From the NCBI GenBank assembly GCA_022447365.1, contig JAKVBL010000003.1, positions 186,001 through 250,000 on the forward strand: DNA of 64,000 nucleotides. The letters run 5' to 3'. Below the pieces are notes generated by a model that saw nothing but the letters and a program-made list of their open reading frames with translations, was not told the DNA's origin and did no database searches. The position numbers and the translations under genes were made by a program. This DNA comes from Oleiphilaceae bacterium. GTDB lineage: Bacteria > Pseudomonadota > Gammaproteobacteria > Pseudomonadales > Oleiphilaceae. Shown here in pieces: positions 16,715-25,855 of this stretch; the first letter of the stretch is position 1; every line of letters begins with the position of its first letter.

Positions 16715-18200
16715 TGTTATTCTCCTGCGGGTCGTACGTGTTTACTACATCTTTCGCAGAAAGTGTGGTGGTAAAGATTTGCTCTACACGGCTAACGCTT
16801 TCTGGGTTAAGAATCTCTAATGCTGCTTTCTCAAGAAGACCTTGTGTTACCTGAATACGGTAACCTGCCGTTGCACGTACATCGCTGAATGGCTGGAAGT
16901 CTTCAGAGGCTTTTTCTCCTGCTTTGCGGAAGGTTTCAACCGTCATTGGTTGGTTGATCAATGCTGCTTCAATTGCTGCACCCGCTTTAGGGATGGCAGC
17001 CATGCCACCAAAGCCTGTGCGTACAGCCGTAATTTGGCCACCTTGTACTTTTACTTTGATCGCAAGAAGCACTGCTGAAATATCGTCTTCGATACGCTTA
17101 GAGATTTTGTACACTTTCAAGTGCTCACACGCTTCGCGGCGTGGAATACGGATCGCGCGGATGTATTCGCCAGTCTGAAGAAGTGTTTTCTTGTAGTCCA
17201 AGTAGAAAGTGTCTAAAGGAATCCAGCGATTGCCATTTGCACCCGCGATTTCGATATCTGCATTTAATGCAATTAATACTGGTGGCGCGTCACCGATTGG
17301 TGATGCGTTTGCGATGTTGCCGCCCATGGTTCCGTTGTTACGAACTTGGCGTGCTGCGAAACGCTCTAGTAGCTGAGCGAACTCAGGGAAGTGCGCTTCT
17401 AATACTTTTTCGCAATCAGTCAGAGATGCTGCACCACCGATGGTGATGTAGTTAGCGTCTTCACTAATTGTTTTCAAGCTATCGATTTGATTGATTGCAA
17501 CAAGCTTATTAATGCGACGATTCATTTGCGTCACTTCAAGTGCTAGATCGGTTGCACCGGCAACGATTCGTGCATCAGGATGGTGCGCAAGAATCTCTTT
17601 AAGCTCTGATTCGGTGCGAGCACTCCAAGATTGACCTTCTTCATTGGAGGTTTCACCTTTGTTTGAAGGTGATGTGCTAGAAGGTGTCCAAATTTCTGCT
17701 TTCACTTTGCCTGGGTATGATTTCATTGACTTCGCTGCGTCAATAATTGGCTTGTAGCCAGTGCAGCGGCAAAGGTTGCCAGAAAGTGCGTCGTAAATTT
17801 CGTGAAGTGTAAAAGTCTTATCTGAAGGTGTGTTTTCAAATAAAGCGGTTAAAGACATGATGATGCCAGGAGTACAGAAGCCGCATTGTGATCCATGCTT
17901 ATCTACCATTGCTTGCTGCGCAGGGTGAAGCTCTGAACCATTAGCTAATGCTTCAACAGTAATAAGGCTTTTTCCGTCAATCTGTGCGAGGAAAGTGATG
18001 CATGAGTTGATCGCACGGTAATGCCATTCACCATTGTGCATTTCACCCGCTAGTACTGAACATGCCCCACAGTCACCAGAGCCGCAGCCCTCTTTAGTGC
18101 CAGTTAAGGATTGGCGTGTTCTCAGATAGCGAAGAACGGTCATATCAGGCTGGATGTTATGTTCGCTAACTTCCTGACCATTTAAGAAAAAAGTAATCAC
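16707..18200 (-). CDS. xdhA: xanthine dehydrogenase small subunit (2Fe-2S, FAD)
   Basis: This 497-residue subunit carries electrons from the molybdenum centre to NAD+. An N-terminal plant-type 2Fe-2S site has Cys39, Cys44, Cys47 and Cys67. The second 2Fe-2S domain has Cys106/Cys109 (QCGFCTPGII) and Cys144/Cys146 (GNLCRCTGYKPI). The FAD domain (about 195-480) shows ARIVAGATDLALEV and RNNGTMGGNIANASPIGDAP. It is the first gene of the nine-gene minus-strand operon. The 497-bp region upstream is shared with the divergent ABC transporter operon and contains three RutR-like operators. Confidence 0.96.
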   Translation of the reverse strand: MITFFLNGQEVSEHNIQPDMTVLRYLRTRQSLTGTKEGCGSGDCGACSVLAGEMHNGEWHYRAINSCITFLAQIDGKSLITVEALANGSELHPAQQAMVDKHGSQCGFCTPGIIMSLTALFENTPSDKTFTLHEIYDALSGNLCRCTGYKPIIDAAKSMKSYPGKVKAEIWTPSSTSPSNKGETSNEEGQSWSARTESELKEILAHHPDARIVAGATDLALEVTQMNRRINKLVAINQIDSLKTISEDANYITIGGAASLTDCEKVLEAHFPEFAQLLERFAARQVRNNGTMGGNIANASPIGDAPPVLIALNADIEIAGANGNRWIPLDTFYLDYKKTLLQTGEYIRAIRIPRREACEHLKVYKISKRIEDDISAVLLAIKVKVQGGQITAVRTGFGGMAAIPKAGAAIEAALINQPMTVETFRKAGEKASEDFQPFSDVRATAGYRIQVTQGLLEKAALEILNPESVSRVEQIFTTTLSAKDVVNTYDPQENNNA

Positions 18201-18343
18201 GTCTTTACCTCAAGTTGCTGTAATGCGAGTAAGACTCGCGCAGCAATAGTTTTAGTTCGTTTGACGCCGTTCGCAAATAATACATATTTGTGAAATCAAT
18301 AAAGGCGTTTTATGCATAAGTTTCACGAGTGTACATTAAAAAA

Positions 18344-18359
18344 CTGACCGAATGGTAAG
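18344..18359. promoter_or_regulatory. RutR-like operator, site 1
   Basis: The sequence CTGACCGAATGGTAAG matches the E. coli RutR consensus TTGACCANNTGGTCAA at 10 of 14 defined positions and keeps the ACC-4-GGT core. It lies 144 bp upstream of the xdhA start. A RutR-like gene is present at 26000-26635. Confidence 0.55.
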
Positions 18360-18470
18360 TGAAATTTGTAAATTCGTTATTTTTTTTGGCTAAATCCCGA
18401 ACTAATCAACACTTTGAAGCTGTGATATGGATCAATCAAGTCTCAAAATTGAATCTATATAATTACAAAT

Positions 18471-18486
18471 ATAACCAAATGGTCAG
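18471..18486. promoter_or_regulatory. RutR-like operator, site 2
   Basis: The sequence ATAACCAAATGGTCAG keeps the ACC-4-GGT core and matches the RutR consensus at 11 of 14 defined positions, the best of the three. It is near the middle of the divergent region. Confidence 0.6.
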
Positions 18487-18572
18487 CTAATTTTCTGAAT
18501 TTTATCGAATCTCTTATATCTTTTGTTTATAGATGTTATGCGTTGATTTTGGTTTTTATGTGTTTATATTTT

Positions 18573-18588
18573 CTGACCGAATAGCCAA
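18573..18588. promoter_or_regulatory. RutR-like operator, site 3
   Basis: The sequence CTGACCGAATAGCCAA shares its first ten bases with site 1. Its right half is weaker (10 of 14 against the RutR consensus). It lies 110 bp before the transporter ATPase start codon. Confidence 0.45.
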
Positions 18589-18697
18589 GGATGATGTGTT
18601 TATAAGGATGTAGTCGGTTGGTAGGAGTTGGCAAGGTACTTGCTTGTGAAAATAAAAATTAATTTCAGTGCCGCTGTCTTGACGGTTAGGTAAAACG

Positions 18698-20236
18698 ATG
18701 AAACGCATACAATTAAGCGGAATCACCAAGCGCTATCCGGGAACGGTCGCGAACAATAAGGTTTCTCTCAATGTAGAGAAAGGTGAGATCCATGCGCTGC
18801 TTGGCGAGAACGGTGCAGGCAAAAGTACGCTGATGAAAATTATTTACGGAGTGGTCAAGCCTGATGAAGGTGAGATGCTCTGGGAAGGAAAACCTGTTTC
18901 AGTAAAAGGCGCTTCGCACGCTAGGGAACTTGGAATAGGGATGGTGTTTCAGCATTTCTCTTTATTTGAAACGCTTACCGTGGCTGAAAACATCGCACTC
19001 AGTATTCCGAAAGACCAAGTCGGGTCGATGGATGGCTTGAAGCAGCGTATCAGTGAAGTATCTGAACGCTATGGAATGAAGCTCGATCCAGATCGTTATG
19101 TTCACACCTTATCTATCGGTGAGCAGCAACGCGTAGAAATTGTTCGCTGCCTACTTCAAGACGTTAAACTACTCATTCTCGACGAACCTACCTCCGTACT
19201 GACCCCACAAGAAGTTGAAACTCTCTTTAAGACACTTCAGACATTGAGTGCTGAAGGCTGCAGTATTTTGTTTATCTCACACAAGCTTGATGAAGTGCGT
19301 GCTATTTGCACAGGCGCAACGATTTTGCGTGGCGGTGTGGTGACAGGTGACTGTAATCCGCAAGAAACAACAACGGATGAAATTGCGCGTTTGATGGTTG
19401 GCGATGACACTCCATTGAATCAGGACTACCAGAAAGCGGTCGGTGGTGATGTATTCCTTCAAGTTACTAACTTGAGTCACCAATCAGACGATCCATTCTC
19501 TACTTCACTTAAAAACATCACCATGGATGTGCGCAAAGGTGAGATTCTGGGTATTGCTGGTGTTGCAGGAAATGGGCAAGAAGAACTGCTCGATATGATC
19601 GGTGGCGAAGAGCTAGGTGAAGCCTCTGTCATCAAGTTTGAAGATCTGACAGTGGGTAAATTAGGACCTGCCGAACGACGCGCTTTAGGTTTAGGTTTTG
19701 TCCCTGAAGAACGTCTAGGACGTGGTGCGGTTCCAGATATGTCCTTGGAAGACAATGGTCTACTCACGGCATATCAAACGGGTGATTTGGTCAATAAAGG
19801 TTGGATTAATCGCTCCAAAGTCAAAGAGTTCGCCAACACTATTATCAGTAACTTCAAAGTAAAAACACCGGATGCGCAAGCGCAAGCGAAGTCTTTGTCT
19901 GGTGGTAATCTCCAAAAATACATTATCGGTCGTGAGATTCTTCAAAATCCTAAGTTATTAGTGTGTTCGCATCCTACGTGGGGTGTGGATATTGGTGCTG
20001 CGATTTTGATTCGCCATGAACTCATCAAATTACGTGATGCCGGTGCTTCGATCCTAGTAGTGTCTGAGGATATCGATGAGTTGTATCAAATCAGTGATCG
20101 TATCTGTGCGATTTGTGATGGTGAGTTGTCACCTGTTGCAGCGACAGAGAAGGTTAGCATTAACCAACTTGGTAAATGGATGGCGGGTGACAAGACTCCT
20201 GTAGAAGATAACGAGCAAGCGGGAGCGGTCGCATGA
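18698..20236 (+). CDS. ABC transporter ATP-binding protein (nucleoside/purine, BMP type)
   Basis: This 512-residue cytoplasmic protein has two fused nucleotide-binding domains, like RbsA and the nucleoside importers NupA/YufO. Domain one has an intact Walker A (GENGAGKST, about 37-45), signature LSIGEQQRVEIVRC and Walker B LLILDEPTSVL. Domain two has the usual degenerate Walker A (GVAGNGQEELLD), a signature SLSGGNLQKYIIGREI and the modified Walker B LLVCSHPTWGVDIG. It overlaps the first permease gene by 4 bp (ATGA). Location opposite the xanthine dehydrogenase operon suggests import of purine nucleosides or bases. Confidence 0.93.
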   Translation: MKRIQLSGITKRYPGTVANNKVSLNVEKGEIHALLGENGAGKSTLMKIIYGVVKPDEGEMLWEGKPVSVKGASHARELGIGMVFQHFSLFETLTVAENIALSIPKDQVGSMDGLKQRISEVSERYGMKLDPDRYVHTLSIGEQQRVEIVRCLLQDVKLLILDEPTSVLTPQEVETLFKTLQTLSAEGCSILFISHKLDEVRAICTGATILRGGVVTGDCNPQETTTDEIARLMVGDDTPLNQDYQKAVGGDVFLQVTNLSHQSDDPFSTSLKNITMDVRKGEILGIAGVAGNGQEELLDMIGGEELGEASVIKFEDLTVGKLGPAERRALGLGFVPEERLGRGAVPDMSLEDNGLLTAYQTGDLVNKGWINRSKVKEFANTIISNFKVKTPDAQAQAKSLSGGNLQKYIIGREILQNPKLLVCSHPTWGVDIGAAILIRHELIKLRDAGASILVVSEDIDELYQISDRICAICDGELSPVAATEKVSINQLGKWMAGDKTPVEDNEQAGAVA

Positions 20237-21339
20237 TCTTTAAATTAGAAAAGCGTCCTTCAGACTCGAAGGCAATGGCCTATTTATCGCCAGTGCTGGC
20301 GGTGCTATTAACCTTGATTAGTGGTGCAATCGTATTTGCTTCCTTAGGGCATGATCCACTGGGTTCTCTCTATGTATTCTTCTTACAGCCGCTCGAGGAC
20401 TTGTACGGTTGGACTGAACTCGGTATCAAAGTTGCGCCACTATTATTGTGTGCAATGGGCTTAATGCTTTGCTTTAAAGCACAGGTATGGAACATCGGTG
20501 CAGAAGGGCAGTTTATTCTTGGCGGCCTAGGCGGCGGTTTCTTAGCATTGCAACTGGGTGATGTTGAAAGTTACTGGGTGCTACCGGCTGTACTTCTATT
20601 CGGTAGTTTATGTGGTTTGGCGTGGGCAGCGCTGGCGGCGTGGTTAAAAACGCGTTTCTCTGCGAATGAAATTCTAACCACCATTATGCTCAACTATATC
20701 GCTTTGTACTTCTTATACTATGGCGTACATGGCCCCTTAAAAGATCCAGACGGATTTAACTTCCCCGAGTCGGCTTTATTCTCTGATTTCGCGATGCTTC
20801 CGGTTATTTTCGAAGACTATCGTTTGACGATCTCTATCTTATTCGCTTTGTTTGCCGTGGCCGTCATTTGGACATTTATGTCTCGTGCAATGCTCGGCTT
20901 CCAGATTAATGTGCTGGGTCAAGATCCTTCAGCAGCAAGTTTTGCAGGGTTTAAAGATAAAAAGCTTGTTTGGTTGGTGCTGCTAATTTGTGGTGCTTTG
21001 GCGGGGCTCGCTGGTGTGTCTGAAGTCACTGGTCCTGTCGGGCAGTTGAATCCATATATTGCACCTGGCTACGGCTATGCTGCGATTATTATTGTGTTCT
21101 TGGGCCGTATGCATCCTGGCGGTATTGTGATTGCCAGTATGCTTCTCGCACTCACTTACATGGGCGGTGAAATGGTTCAAATGGACCTGACACTTCCGAA
21201 GTCTATTACGGGCTTATTCCAAGGTATGTTGCTGTTTTATCTCTTAGCGTGTGACTTGTTGATCTCATATCGCATCGTTCGAGATCGTCCGGTTCAAACT
21301 AAATCATCTAGCAATCAACAAGAAACAGCGCAGGCGTAA
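20233..21339 (+). CDS. ABC transporter permease (BMP-type, first)
   Basis: A 368-residue inner-membrane permease of the BPD_transp_2 type used by ribose and nucleoside importers. It has about ten helices. Typical segments are ALCFKAQVWNIGAEGQFILG-like (seen here as LCFKAQVWNIGAEGQFILGG), SANEILTTIMLNYIALYF and the conserved cytoplasmic loop VLGQDPSAASFAGF that contacts the ATPase. It overlaps the ATPase gene by 4 bp and precedes the second permease by 9 bp. The C-terminus is polar and variable. The same set in other bacteria (NupB/NupC-like) handles nucleosides, and substrate here is inferred from location. Confidence 0.92.
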   Translation: MIFKLEKRPSDSKAMAYLSPVLAVLLTLISGAIVFASLGHDPLGSLYVFFLQPLEDLYGWTELGIKVAPLLLCAMGLMLCFKAQVWNIGAEGQFILGGLGGGFLALQLGDVESYWVLPAVLLFGSLCGLAWAALAAWLKTRFSANEILTTIMLNYIALYFLYYGVHGPLKDPDGFNFPESALFSDFAMLPVIFEDYRLTISILFALFAVAVIWTFMSRAMLGFQINVLGQDPSAASFAGFKDKKLVWLVLLICGALAGLAGVSEVTGPVGQLNPYIAPGYGYAAIIIVFLGRMHPGGIVIASMLLALTYMGGEMVQMDLTLPKSITGLFQGMLLFYLLACDLLISYRIVRDRPVQTKSSSNQQETAQA

Positions 21340-21348
21340 GGGGCAGTC

Positions 21349-22275
21349 GTGGATATTGAATTAATCACTAACATCTTATTTGCGACCATTCGCACAGGTA
21401 CGCCGCTTATTTTGATCGCATTGGGTGAAATGGTGTGTGAAAAGTCTGGTGTATTGAACTTGGGCCAAGAAGGCATGGTGCTAATGGGCGCAGTGCTTGG
21501 TTTTGCTGCCTCAGTGATCACCGGTAATTTGGGCTTGGGTCTTGTGGCATCAGTTATTGCTGGTATGTTTATGTCATTGCTATTTGGTTTCTTAGCGATT
21601 TCGCTGGTCGCAAACCAAGTCGCTACGGGTTTAGCCTTAACGATATTTGGTACTGGCTTAAGTGCCTTTATTGGCGCGAGCTACGTTGGGGTAGGCATCG
21701 AAGGTATTCAGGCGTGGACGATTCCACTACTGAGCGATATTCCTGTTATCGGCAAAATCTTTTTCTCGCATGACCCGTTGGTTTACCTCAGTTGGGTTCT
21801 GTTCGGCTTGGTGTTCTGGGTATTTAAGAGCACGCGTCTTGGCCTCACGATTCGTTCAGTTGGCGAAAATCCAGAAGCGGCTAACGCCATTGGTATGAGT
21901 GTATTCAAAGTACGCTACGGCGCAGTCATGTTTGGTGGTGCGATGGCTGGTCTTGCAGGTGGATACTTATCACTCGCTTATACACCTCTTTGGTCTGAAG
22001 GTATGTCTGCAGGACGTGGCTGGATTGCACTTGCATTAGTTGTATTTGCAAGCTGGAAAGCAGAAAGAATTATGTTGGGAGCTTATTTGTTTGGTGCGGC
22101 GAGCATCATGCATTTGGTTCTTCAAGGACTGGGCTTTGAAGCCTCACCTAATTTGTTAGCAATGCTTCCTTACGTTGCAACAATTCTTGTTTTGGTTGTT
22201 CTCGCGAACGATGCAATCAAAGCAAAACTAAGTACGCCTTTGGCGCTGGGTCAACCATATAGACCTCAGCTTTAA
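21349..22275 (+). CDS. ABC transporter permease (BMP-type, second)
   Basis: This 308-residue permease forms the heterodimer with the preceding one. It starts at GTG 21349, supported by GGGGCAG upstream and by the family N-terminus. Landmarks are GEMVCEKSGVLNLGQEGMVL (N-terminal helix pair), VANQVATGLALTIFGTGLSA, the coupling loop SVGENPEAANAIGM and the C-terminal GRGWIALALVVFASWKAER. Eight to ten helices are present. A hairpin follows the stop before the binding-protein gene. Context and gene order (ATPase, permease, permease, lipoprotein/BMP) fit a nucleoside importer. Confidence 0.92.
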   Translation: MDIELITNILFATIRTGTPLILIALGEMVCEKSGVLNLGQEGMVLMGAVLGFAASVITGNLGLGLVASVIAGMFMSLLFGFLAISLVANQVATGLALTIFGTGLSAFIGASYVGVGIEGIQAWTIPLLSDIPVIGKIFFSHDPLVYLSWVLFGLVFWVFKSTRLGLTIRSVGENPEAANAIGMSVFKVRYGAVMFGGAMAGLAGGYLSLAYTPLWSEGMSAGRGWIALALVVFASWKAERIMLGAYLFGAASIMHLVLQGLGFEASPNLLAMLPYVATILVLVVLANDAIKAKLSTPLALGQPYRPQL

Positions 22276-22283
22276 AGCGTCAC

Positions 22284-22309
22284 GAGAGTAGCGTTTGATC
22301 GCTACTCTC
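22284..22309 (+). other. intercistronic hairpin before the binding-protein gene
   Basis: Ten-base perfect arms GAGAGTAGCG and CGCTACTCTC enclose the loop TTTGAT. There is no T-run. It may protect or process the mRNA so that the binding protein is made in excess; this is an inference from position between permease and binding protein. Confidence 0.6.
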
Positions 22310-22338
22310 TAGATAAAAAAGAAACTCAGGAGTTAATA

Positions 22339-23418
22339 ATGAAACTAAAAACAATTAGCAAAGTGCTTGCGACGGCAGCACTAGCTGGTGGCATGAGCGT
22401 AGCGCAAGCGGAAGACCCAATTAACATCGGCTTCGTTTACGTTGGTCCTACTGGTGATGCGGGCTGGACTTACGCGCATGATGAAGCACGTAAGTATGTT
22501 GAAGAGCAACTTGGCGACAAAGTAAAAACAACTTACGTTGAATCTGTGCCAGAAGGCGCGGACGGTGAGCGTGTTATTCGTCAGTTGGCATCAAAAGGCA
22601 ACGACCTAATCTTCACAACCTCATTCGGTTACATGAACCCAACTCTTAAGGTTGCTAAGAAGTTCCCTAAAGTAGCGTTCGAGCATGCTTCTGGTTACAA
22701 GCGTGCAGACAACATGGGTACTTACTTCACGCGTGCGTATCAAGGTCGTTACTTGACTGGTTTGATCGCAGGCAAGATGACTGAATCTAACGTACTTGGC
22801 TACGTTGCTTCATTCCCAATCCCAGAAGTAATTCGTGGTATCAACGCATTCACTAAAGGCGCGAAAGAAGTAAACCCAGACGTTCAAGTAAAAGTTGTTT
22901 GGGCGAGCACTTGGTACGACCCAGCCAAAGAGCGTGAAGCTGCAGAAACCTTGATCCTTCAAGGTGCAGACGTTCTTACTCAGCACACTGACTCAGCAGC
23001 AGTTATTCAAGCAGCTGAAGCGAAAGGTAAGTACGCGATCGGTTATCACTCAGATATGTCTGAGTACGGTGAGAAAGCACACCTTACAGCAGCTATTCAC
23101 AACTGGGGTCCTCTTTACTTGAAGAAGGCTCAGCAAGTTCTTGATGGTACTTGGAAAGCTGAAGATCTATGGCCTGGTATCGCTGAAGGTACTACAGATC
23201 TAGCACCATTGAACGAAGCTATTCCGGCTGATGTTGTTGCGTTGGTTGAAGAGAAAAAAGCGGCCTTGAAAGCGGGCGAAATGCGCGTATTTGATGGTCC
23301 TGTTATTAACCAGGCTGGCGAAGAAGTTGTACCAGCTGGTAGCACCATGGATGACGGTGCGCTACTAGGCTTTGGTTTCTACATCGAAGGTGTAGAGGGC
23401 AAATTGCCTCAGTCGTAA
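22339..23418 (+). CDS. BMP-family ABC transporter substrate-binding protein
   Basis: The 359-residue periplasmic receptor starts with a Sec signal peptide MKLKTISKVLATAALAGGMS, cleaved after VAQA at about residue 24. The mature part is a PnrA/Med-type (BMP) fold: INIGFVYVGPTGDAGWTYAH at the N-terminus, ADGERVIRQLASKGNDLIF, PEVIRGINAFTKGAKEVNP and VVWASTWYDPAKEREAAETL. BMP proteins bind nucleosides or, in some subgroups, purine bases. It lacks a lipobox, so it is a soluble receptor. The substrate is inferred from the neighbouring xanthine dehydrogenase genes. Ribosome site AGGAG precedes the ATG. Confidence 0.92.
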   Translation: MKLKTISKVLATAALAGGMSVAQAEDPINIGFVYVGPTGDAGWTYAHDEARKYVEEQLGDKVKTTYVESVPEGADGERVIRQLASKGNDLIFTTSFGYMNPTLKVAKKFPKVAFEHASGYKRADNMGTYFTRAYQGRYLTGLIAGKMTESNVLGYVASFPIPEVIRGINAFTKGAKEVNPDVQVKVVWASTWYDPAKEREAAETLILQGADVLTQHTDSAAVIQAAEAKGKYAIGYHSDMSEYGEKAHLTAAIHNWGPLYLKKAQQVLDGTWKAEDLWPGIAEGTTDLAPLNEAIPADVVALVEEKKAALKAGEMRVFDGPVINQAGEEVVPAGSTMDDGALLGFGFYIEGVEGKLPQS

Positions 23419-23438
23419 ACCGGGACGTTTAAAGTATC

Positions 23439-23474
23439 GGGAGCTTTGTTGAGCTTGTTGTACAGCAAGCTCCC
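23439..23474 (+). terminator. weak terminator-like hairpin after the binding-protein gene
   Basis: GGGAGCTT (23439-23446) pairs with AAGCTCCC (23467-23474) around a 20-base loop, followed only by ATTTT. It could give partial termination before the Tsx-like gene. Confidence 0.5.
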
Positions 23475-23533
23475 ATTTTCCGGAAAAAAGGCACAACTAA
23501 AAAGTGCCGTTATGAAATTACTAAGGTAGAAAA

Positions 23534-24313
23534 ATGAAACAACTTAAGACTCTTGCAAGTGCAGCAGCACTTTCTGCAGCAGTAGTAGCTGCTCCAGCTC
23601 AAGCAGAACAATTCTGGGCAGACAACAGTATAACTGTTCTTCACAGTGCTGATTACTTCAATGTAGGTTACAACTTCGGTGCTCCGAATAAGACTCAAGA
23701 AATGACTGTGATGACAATTGAGCACGCTTCTGGCCACGATTGGGGTGATGCGTTCTTCTTCGTAGATCGTCTAAACGGTAAAGGTTCAGCTTCTAGCTTC
23801 AACGAAACTTACGGTGAACTTTCTCCTCGTTTCAGCCTTAGTAACTTAGCAGGATCAGACTTAAGTGTTGGTCCGATTAAAGATGTACTTCTTGCTACAA
23901 CTTACGAATTTAGCTCTAACTCAACTGGTTTTAGTCAAGACAATTACCTTTACGGTGTTGGCTTGAGCTGGGATCTTCCAGGATTTGCGTTTTTCGGCAC
24001 TAACGTTTTCTACGCTGATAATGAAAACAACAAGGATGACGTTCAGTTGACAGTTACTTACGGTGTTCCTTTCGCAGTAGCAGGTGTTGACTTCATGTTC
24101 GACGGTTACTTCGACTGGTCTTCAGCAGAAGCTGATCACGCGTCTGATTTCCACTTCAACCCACAGCTTCGTGCTGACGTAGGCAAGTTCATGGGTATCA
24201 CCAAGTCTAAGCTTGAAGTTGGTATCGAATACTCTTACTGGAGCAACAAGTTCGGTGTTAAGAGTGACGAAAATGAGTCTGCAGTTAGCGGCTTGATCAA
24301 GTACCACCTATAA
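23534..24313 (+). CDS. Tsx-like nucleoside-specific outer-membrane channel
   Basis: A 259-residue outer-membrane beta-barrel of the nucleoside-specific channel family (Tsx-like). The signal peptide MKQLKTLASAAALSAAVVAA is cleaved after PAQA near residue 24. The mature start EQFWADNSITVLHSADYFNV, the segment EHASGHDWGDAFFFVDRLNG and the C-terminal VGIEYSYWSNKFGVKSDENE are characteristic. The protein ends in YHL rather than the more common terminal aromatic residue. It follows the nucleoside ABC transporter and precedes the NCS2 permease, which supports a role in letting purine nucleosides across the outer membrane. A strong terminator follows. Confidence 0.88.
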   Translation: MKQLKTLASAAALSAAVVAAPAQAEQFWADNSITVLHSADYFNVGYNFGAPNKTQEMTVMTIEHASGHDWGDAFFFVDRLNGKGSASSFNETYGELSPRFSLSNLAGSDLSVGPIKDVLLATTYEFSSNSTGFSQDNYLYGVGLSWDLPGFAFFGTNVFYADNENNKDDVQLTVTYGVPFAVAGVDFMFDGYFDWSSAEADHASDFHFNPQLRADVGKFMGITKSKLEVGIEYSYWSNKFGVKSDENESAVSGLIKYHL

Positions 24314-24350
24314 GTCGTACTTAAGGTTTGATAAAAACCGTCTTCTTTTT

Positions 24351-24383
24351 TGCTGCAGTGCCTCAAAGCACTGCAGCATTTTT
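24351..24383 (+). terminator. rho-independent terminator after the Tsx-like gene
   Basis: Eleven-base perfect arms TGCTGCAGTGC and GCACTGCAGCA enclose CTCAAA and are followed by five T. It ends the ABC/Tsx transcript, so the next permease gene probably has its own promoter. Confidence 0.93.
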
Positions 24384-24526
24384 GGAGCAGGAAGCTTATA
24401 AAAAGAACATGAATACAATTAAAAGTCCCAAATAAACAAAGTACTAAATTTTTAATTACTTACTTTAGGTAGTTGATCAATTAACTAACCAAAATAATTG
24501 ATTGTGTGTTTAGCGAGGAAAGTAGC

Positions 24527-25855
24527 ATGACGAATTCAGAAATCATCTATGGCATAGATGATCGACCGCCTGCGCCCGTCGCAGGACTCACCGCCTTGCA
24601 GCATGTGCTTGCAAGCTTCGTTGGAATTATCACGCCCACCTTAATTATTGGCGGGGTCTTAGGATTAGGTTCCGAAGTACCTTATCTTATAAGCATGGCA
24701 CTTATCGTTTCGGGTGTAGGAACGTTTATACAAGCTAGACGCTTTGGCCCAGTAGGTTCGGGCTTGATGGCTCTTCAAGGCACTAGTTTTGCCTTTTTAA
24801 GCTCTATCTTAGCGGCTGGATTTATCGCGAAAGGTAAAGGTGGTGGTCCTGATGAGATCTTAAGCTTGATCTTTGGCGTTTGTTTCCTTGGCGCATTTAT
24901 CGAAATTTTTCTAAGCCAGTTTTTACACAAGCTTAAAGTGTTTGTGACCCCTCTAGTGACAGGCATTGTTATCACCACGATTGGGCTCTATTTAATCAAA
25001 GTCGGTATGACGGATCTGGCTGGTGGTTTTAAAGCCCCAGATTTAGGTAGTTTAGAAAACCTAGCCCTTGGCGGTTCAGTGTTGTTGATTATTATCATAT
25101 TGAATCAAAGTTCTAAGCCGATACTGCGTTCTGGCGCGATTTTCTACGGTTTGATCATCGGTTTTATTGCCGCTTGGTTTATGGGTAAGGTCGATTTTTC
25201 TATGCTTGCCGATATGGATTTGGTTGCGATACCAACGCCGTTTAAATATGGGTTTAGCTTTGATGTTGAAGCATTTATTCCTGTAGCTTTCATTTATCTT
25301 ATTACGGCGATTGAATCTTCTGGTGATTTAACCGCTACATCGATGCTTTCTAAGCTCTCAATTGACGATGATAGCTATCGCCAACGTATCAAGCGTGGCG
25401 TACTGGGTGATGGTGTTAATTCTTTGATCGCAGCGACCTTTAATACCTTTCCAAATACCACATTTAGTCAGAATAATGGTGTTATTCAGCTAACGGGCGT
25501 TGCAAGCCGATATGTAGCATATTGGGTTGCGGGGATTTTAGTTGTACTTGGCTTATTTCCAATTATAGGTGGAGTATTCCAGCAGTTGCCTAAACCCGTT
25601 TTAGGTGGTGCAACTTTGGTAATGTTTGGTACCGTTGCCGCGGCAGGTGTACGTATACTTGCAACGGTAGAGATGGATAGACGCACGATGCTGATTATGG
25701 CGCTTTCATTTGGAATGGGGCTTGGTGTTGCTGCGGTTCCAGATGTGTTGCAAGAAATGCCAAAACTAATTCAAACGATTTTTGGTTCGGCAGTGACAAT
25801 GGGTGGATTAACAGCCTTAATTCTCAACTCATTGTTACCAAAAGAAATGAAGTAA
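24527..25855 (+). CDS. NCS2-family xanthine/urate permease
   Basis: This 442-residue inner-membrane carrier belongs to the nucleobase-ascorbate transporter family with 12-14 helices. The family signature is complete: QNNGVIQLTG, followed by VASRYVAYW, as in XanQ/XanP/UacT rather than in uracil permeases. Other landmarks are ALQGTSFAFL in helix 3 and the substrate Glu region IESSGDLTATSML. I chose the ATG at 24527, preceded by GCGAGGAA, over a GTG seven codons upstream. An inverted repeat ATCAATTA/TAATTGAT lies at 24476-24502 in the promoter region. Xanthine or urate uptake with H+ is the likely role. Confidence 0.9.
   Translation: MTNSEIIYGIDDRPPAPVAGLTALQHVLASFVGIITPTLIIGGVLGLGSEVPYLISMALIVSGVGTFIQARRFGPVGSGLMALQGTSFAFLSSILAAGFIAKGKGGGPDEILSLIFGVCFLGAFIEIFLSQFLHKLKVFVTPLVTGIVITTIGLYLIKVGMTDLAGGFKAPDLGSLENLALGGSVLLIIIILNQSSKPILRSGAIFYGLIIGFIAAWFMGKVDFSMLADMDLVAIPTPFKYGFSFDVEAFIPVAFIYLITAIESSGDLTATSMLSKLSIDDDSYRQRIKRGVLGDGVNSLIAATFNTFPNTTFSQNNGVIQLTGVASRYVAYWVAGILVVLGLFPIIGGVFQQLPKPVLGGATLVMFGTVAAAGVRILATVEMDRRTMLIMALSFGMGLGVAAVPDVLQEMPKLIQTIFGSAVTMGGLTALILNSLLPKEMK

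Larger units (their letters stand above)
18201..18697. promoter_or_regulatory. divergent control region of purine catabolism and uptake operons
   Basis: This AT-rich 497-bp region separates xdhA (minus) from the ABC transporter genes (plus). It contains no gene. It must hold both promoters, but no single -35/-10 pair stands out enough to name. Three related palindromic sites, annotated separately, are spaced by about 127 and 102 bp, which would suit a dimeric regulator acting on both promoters. Confidence 0.7.
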
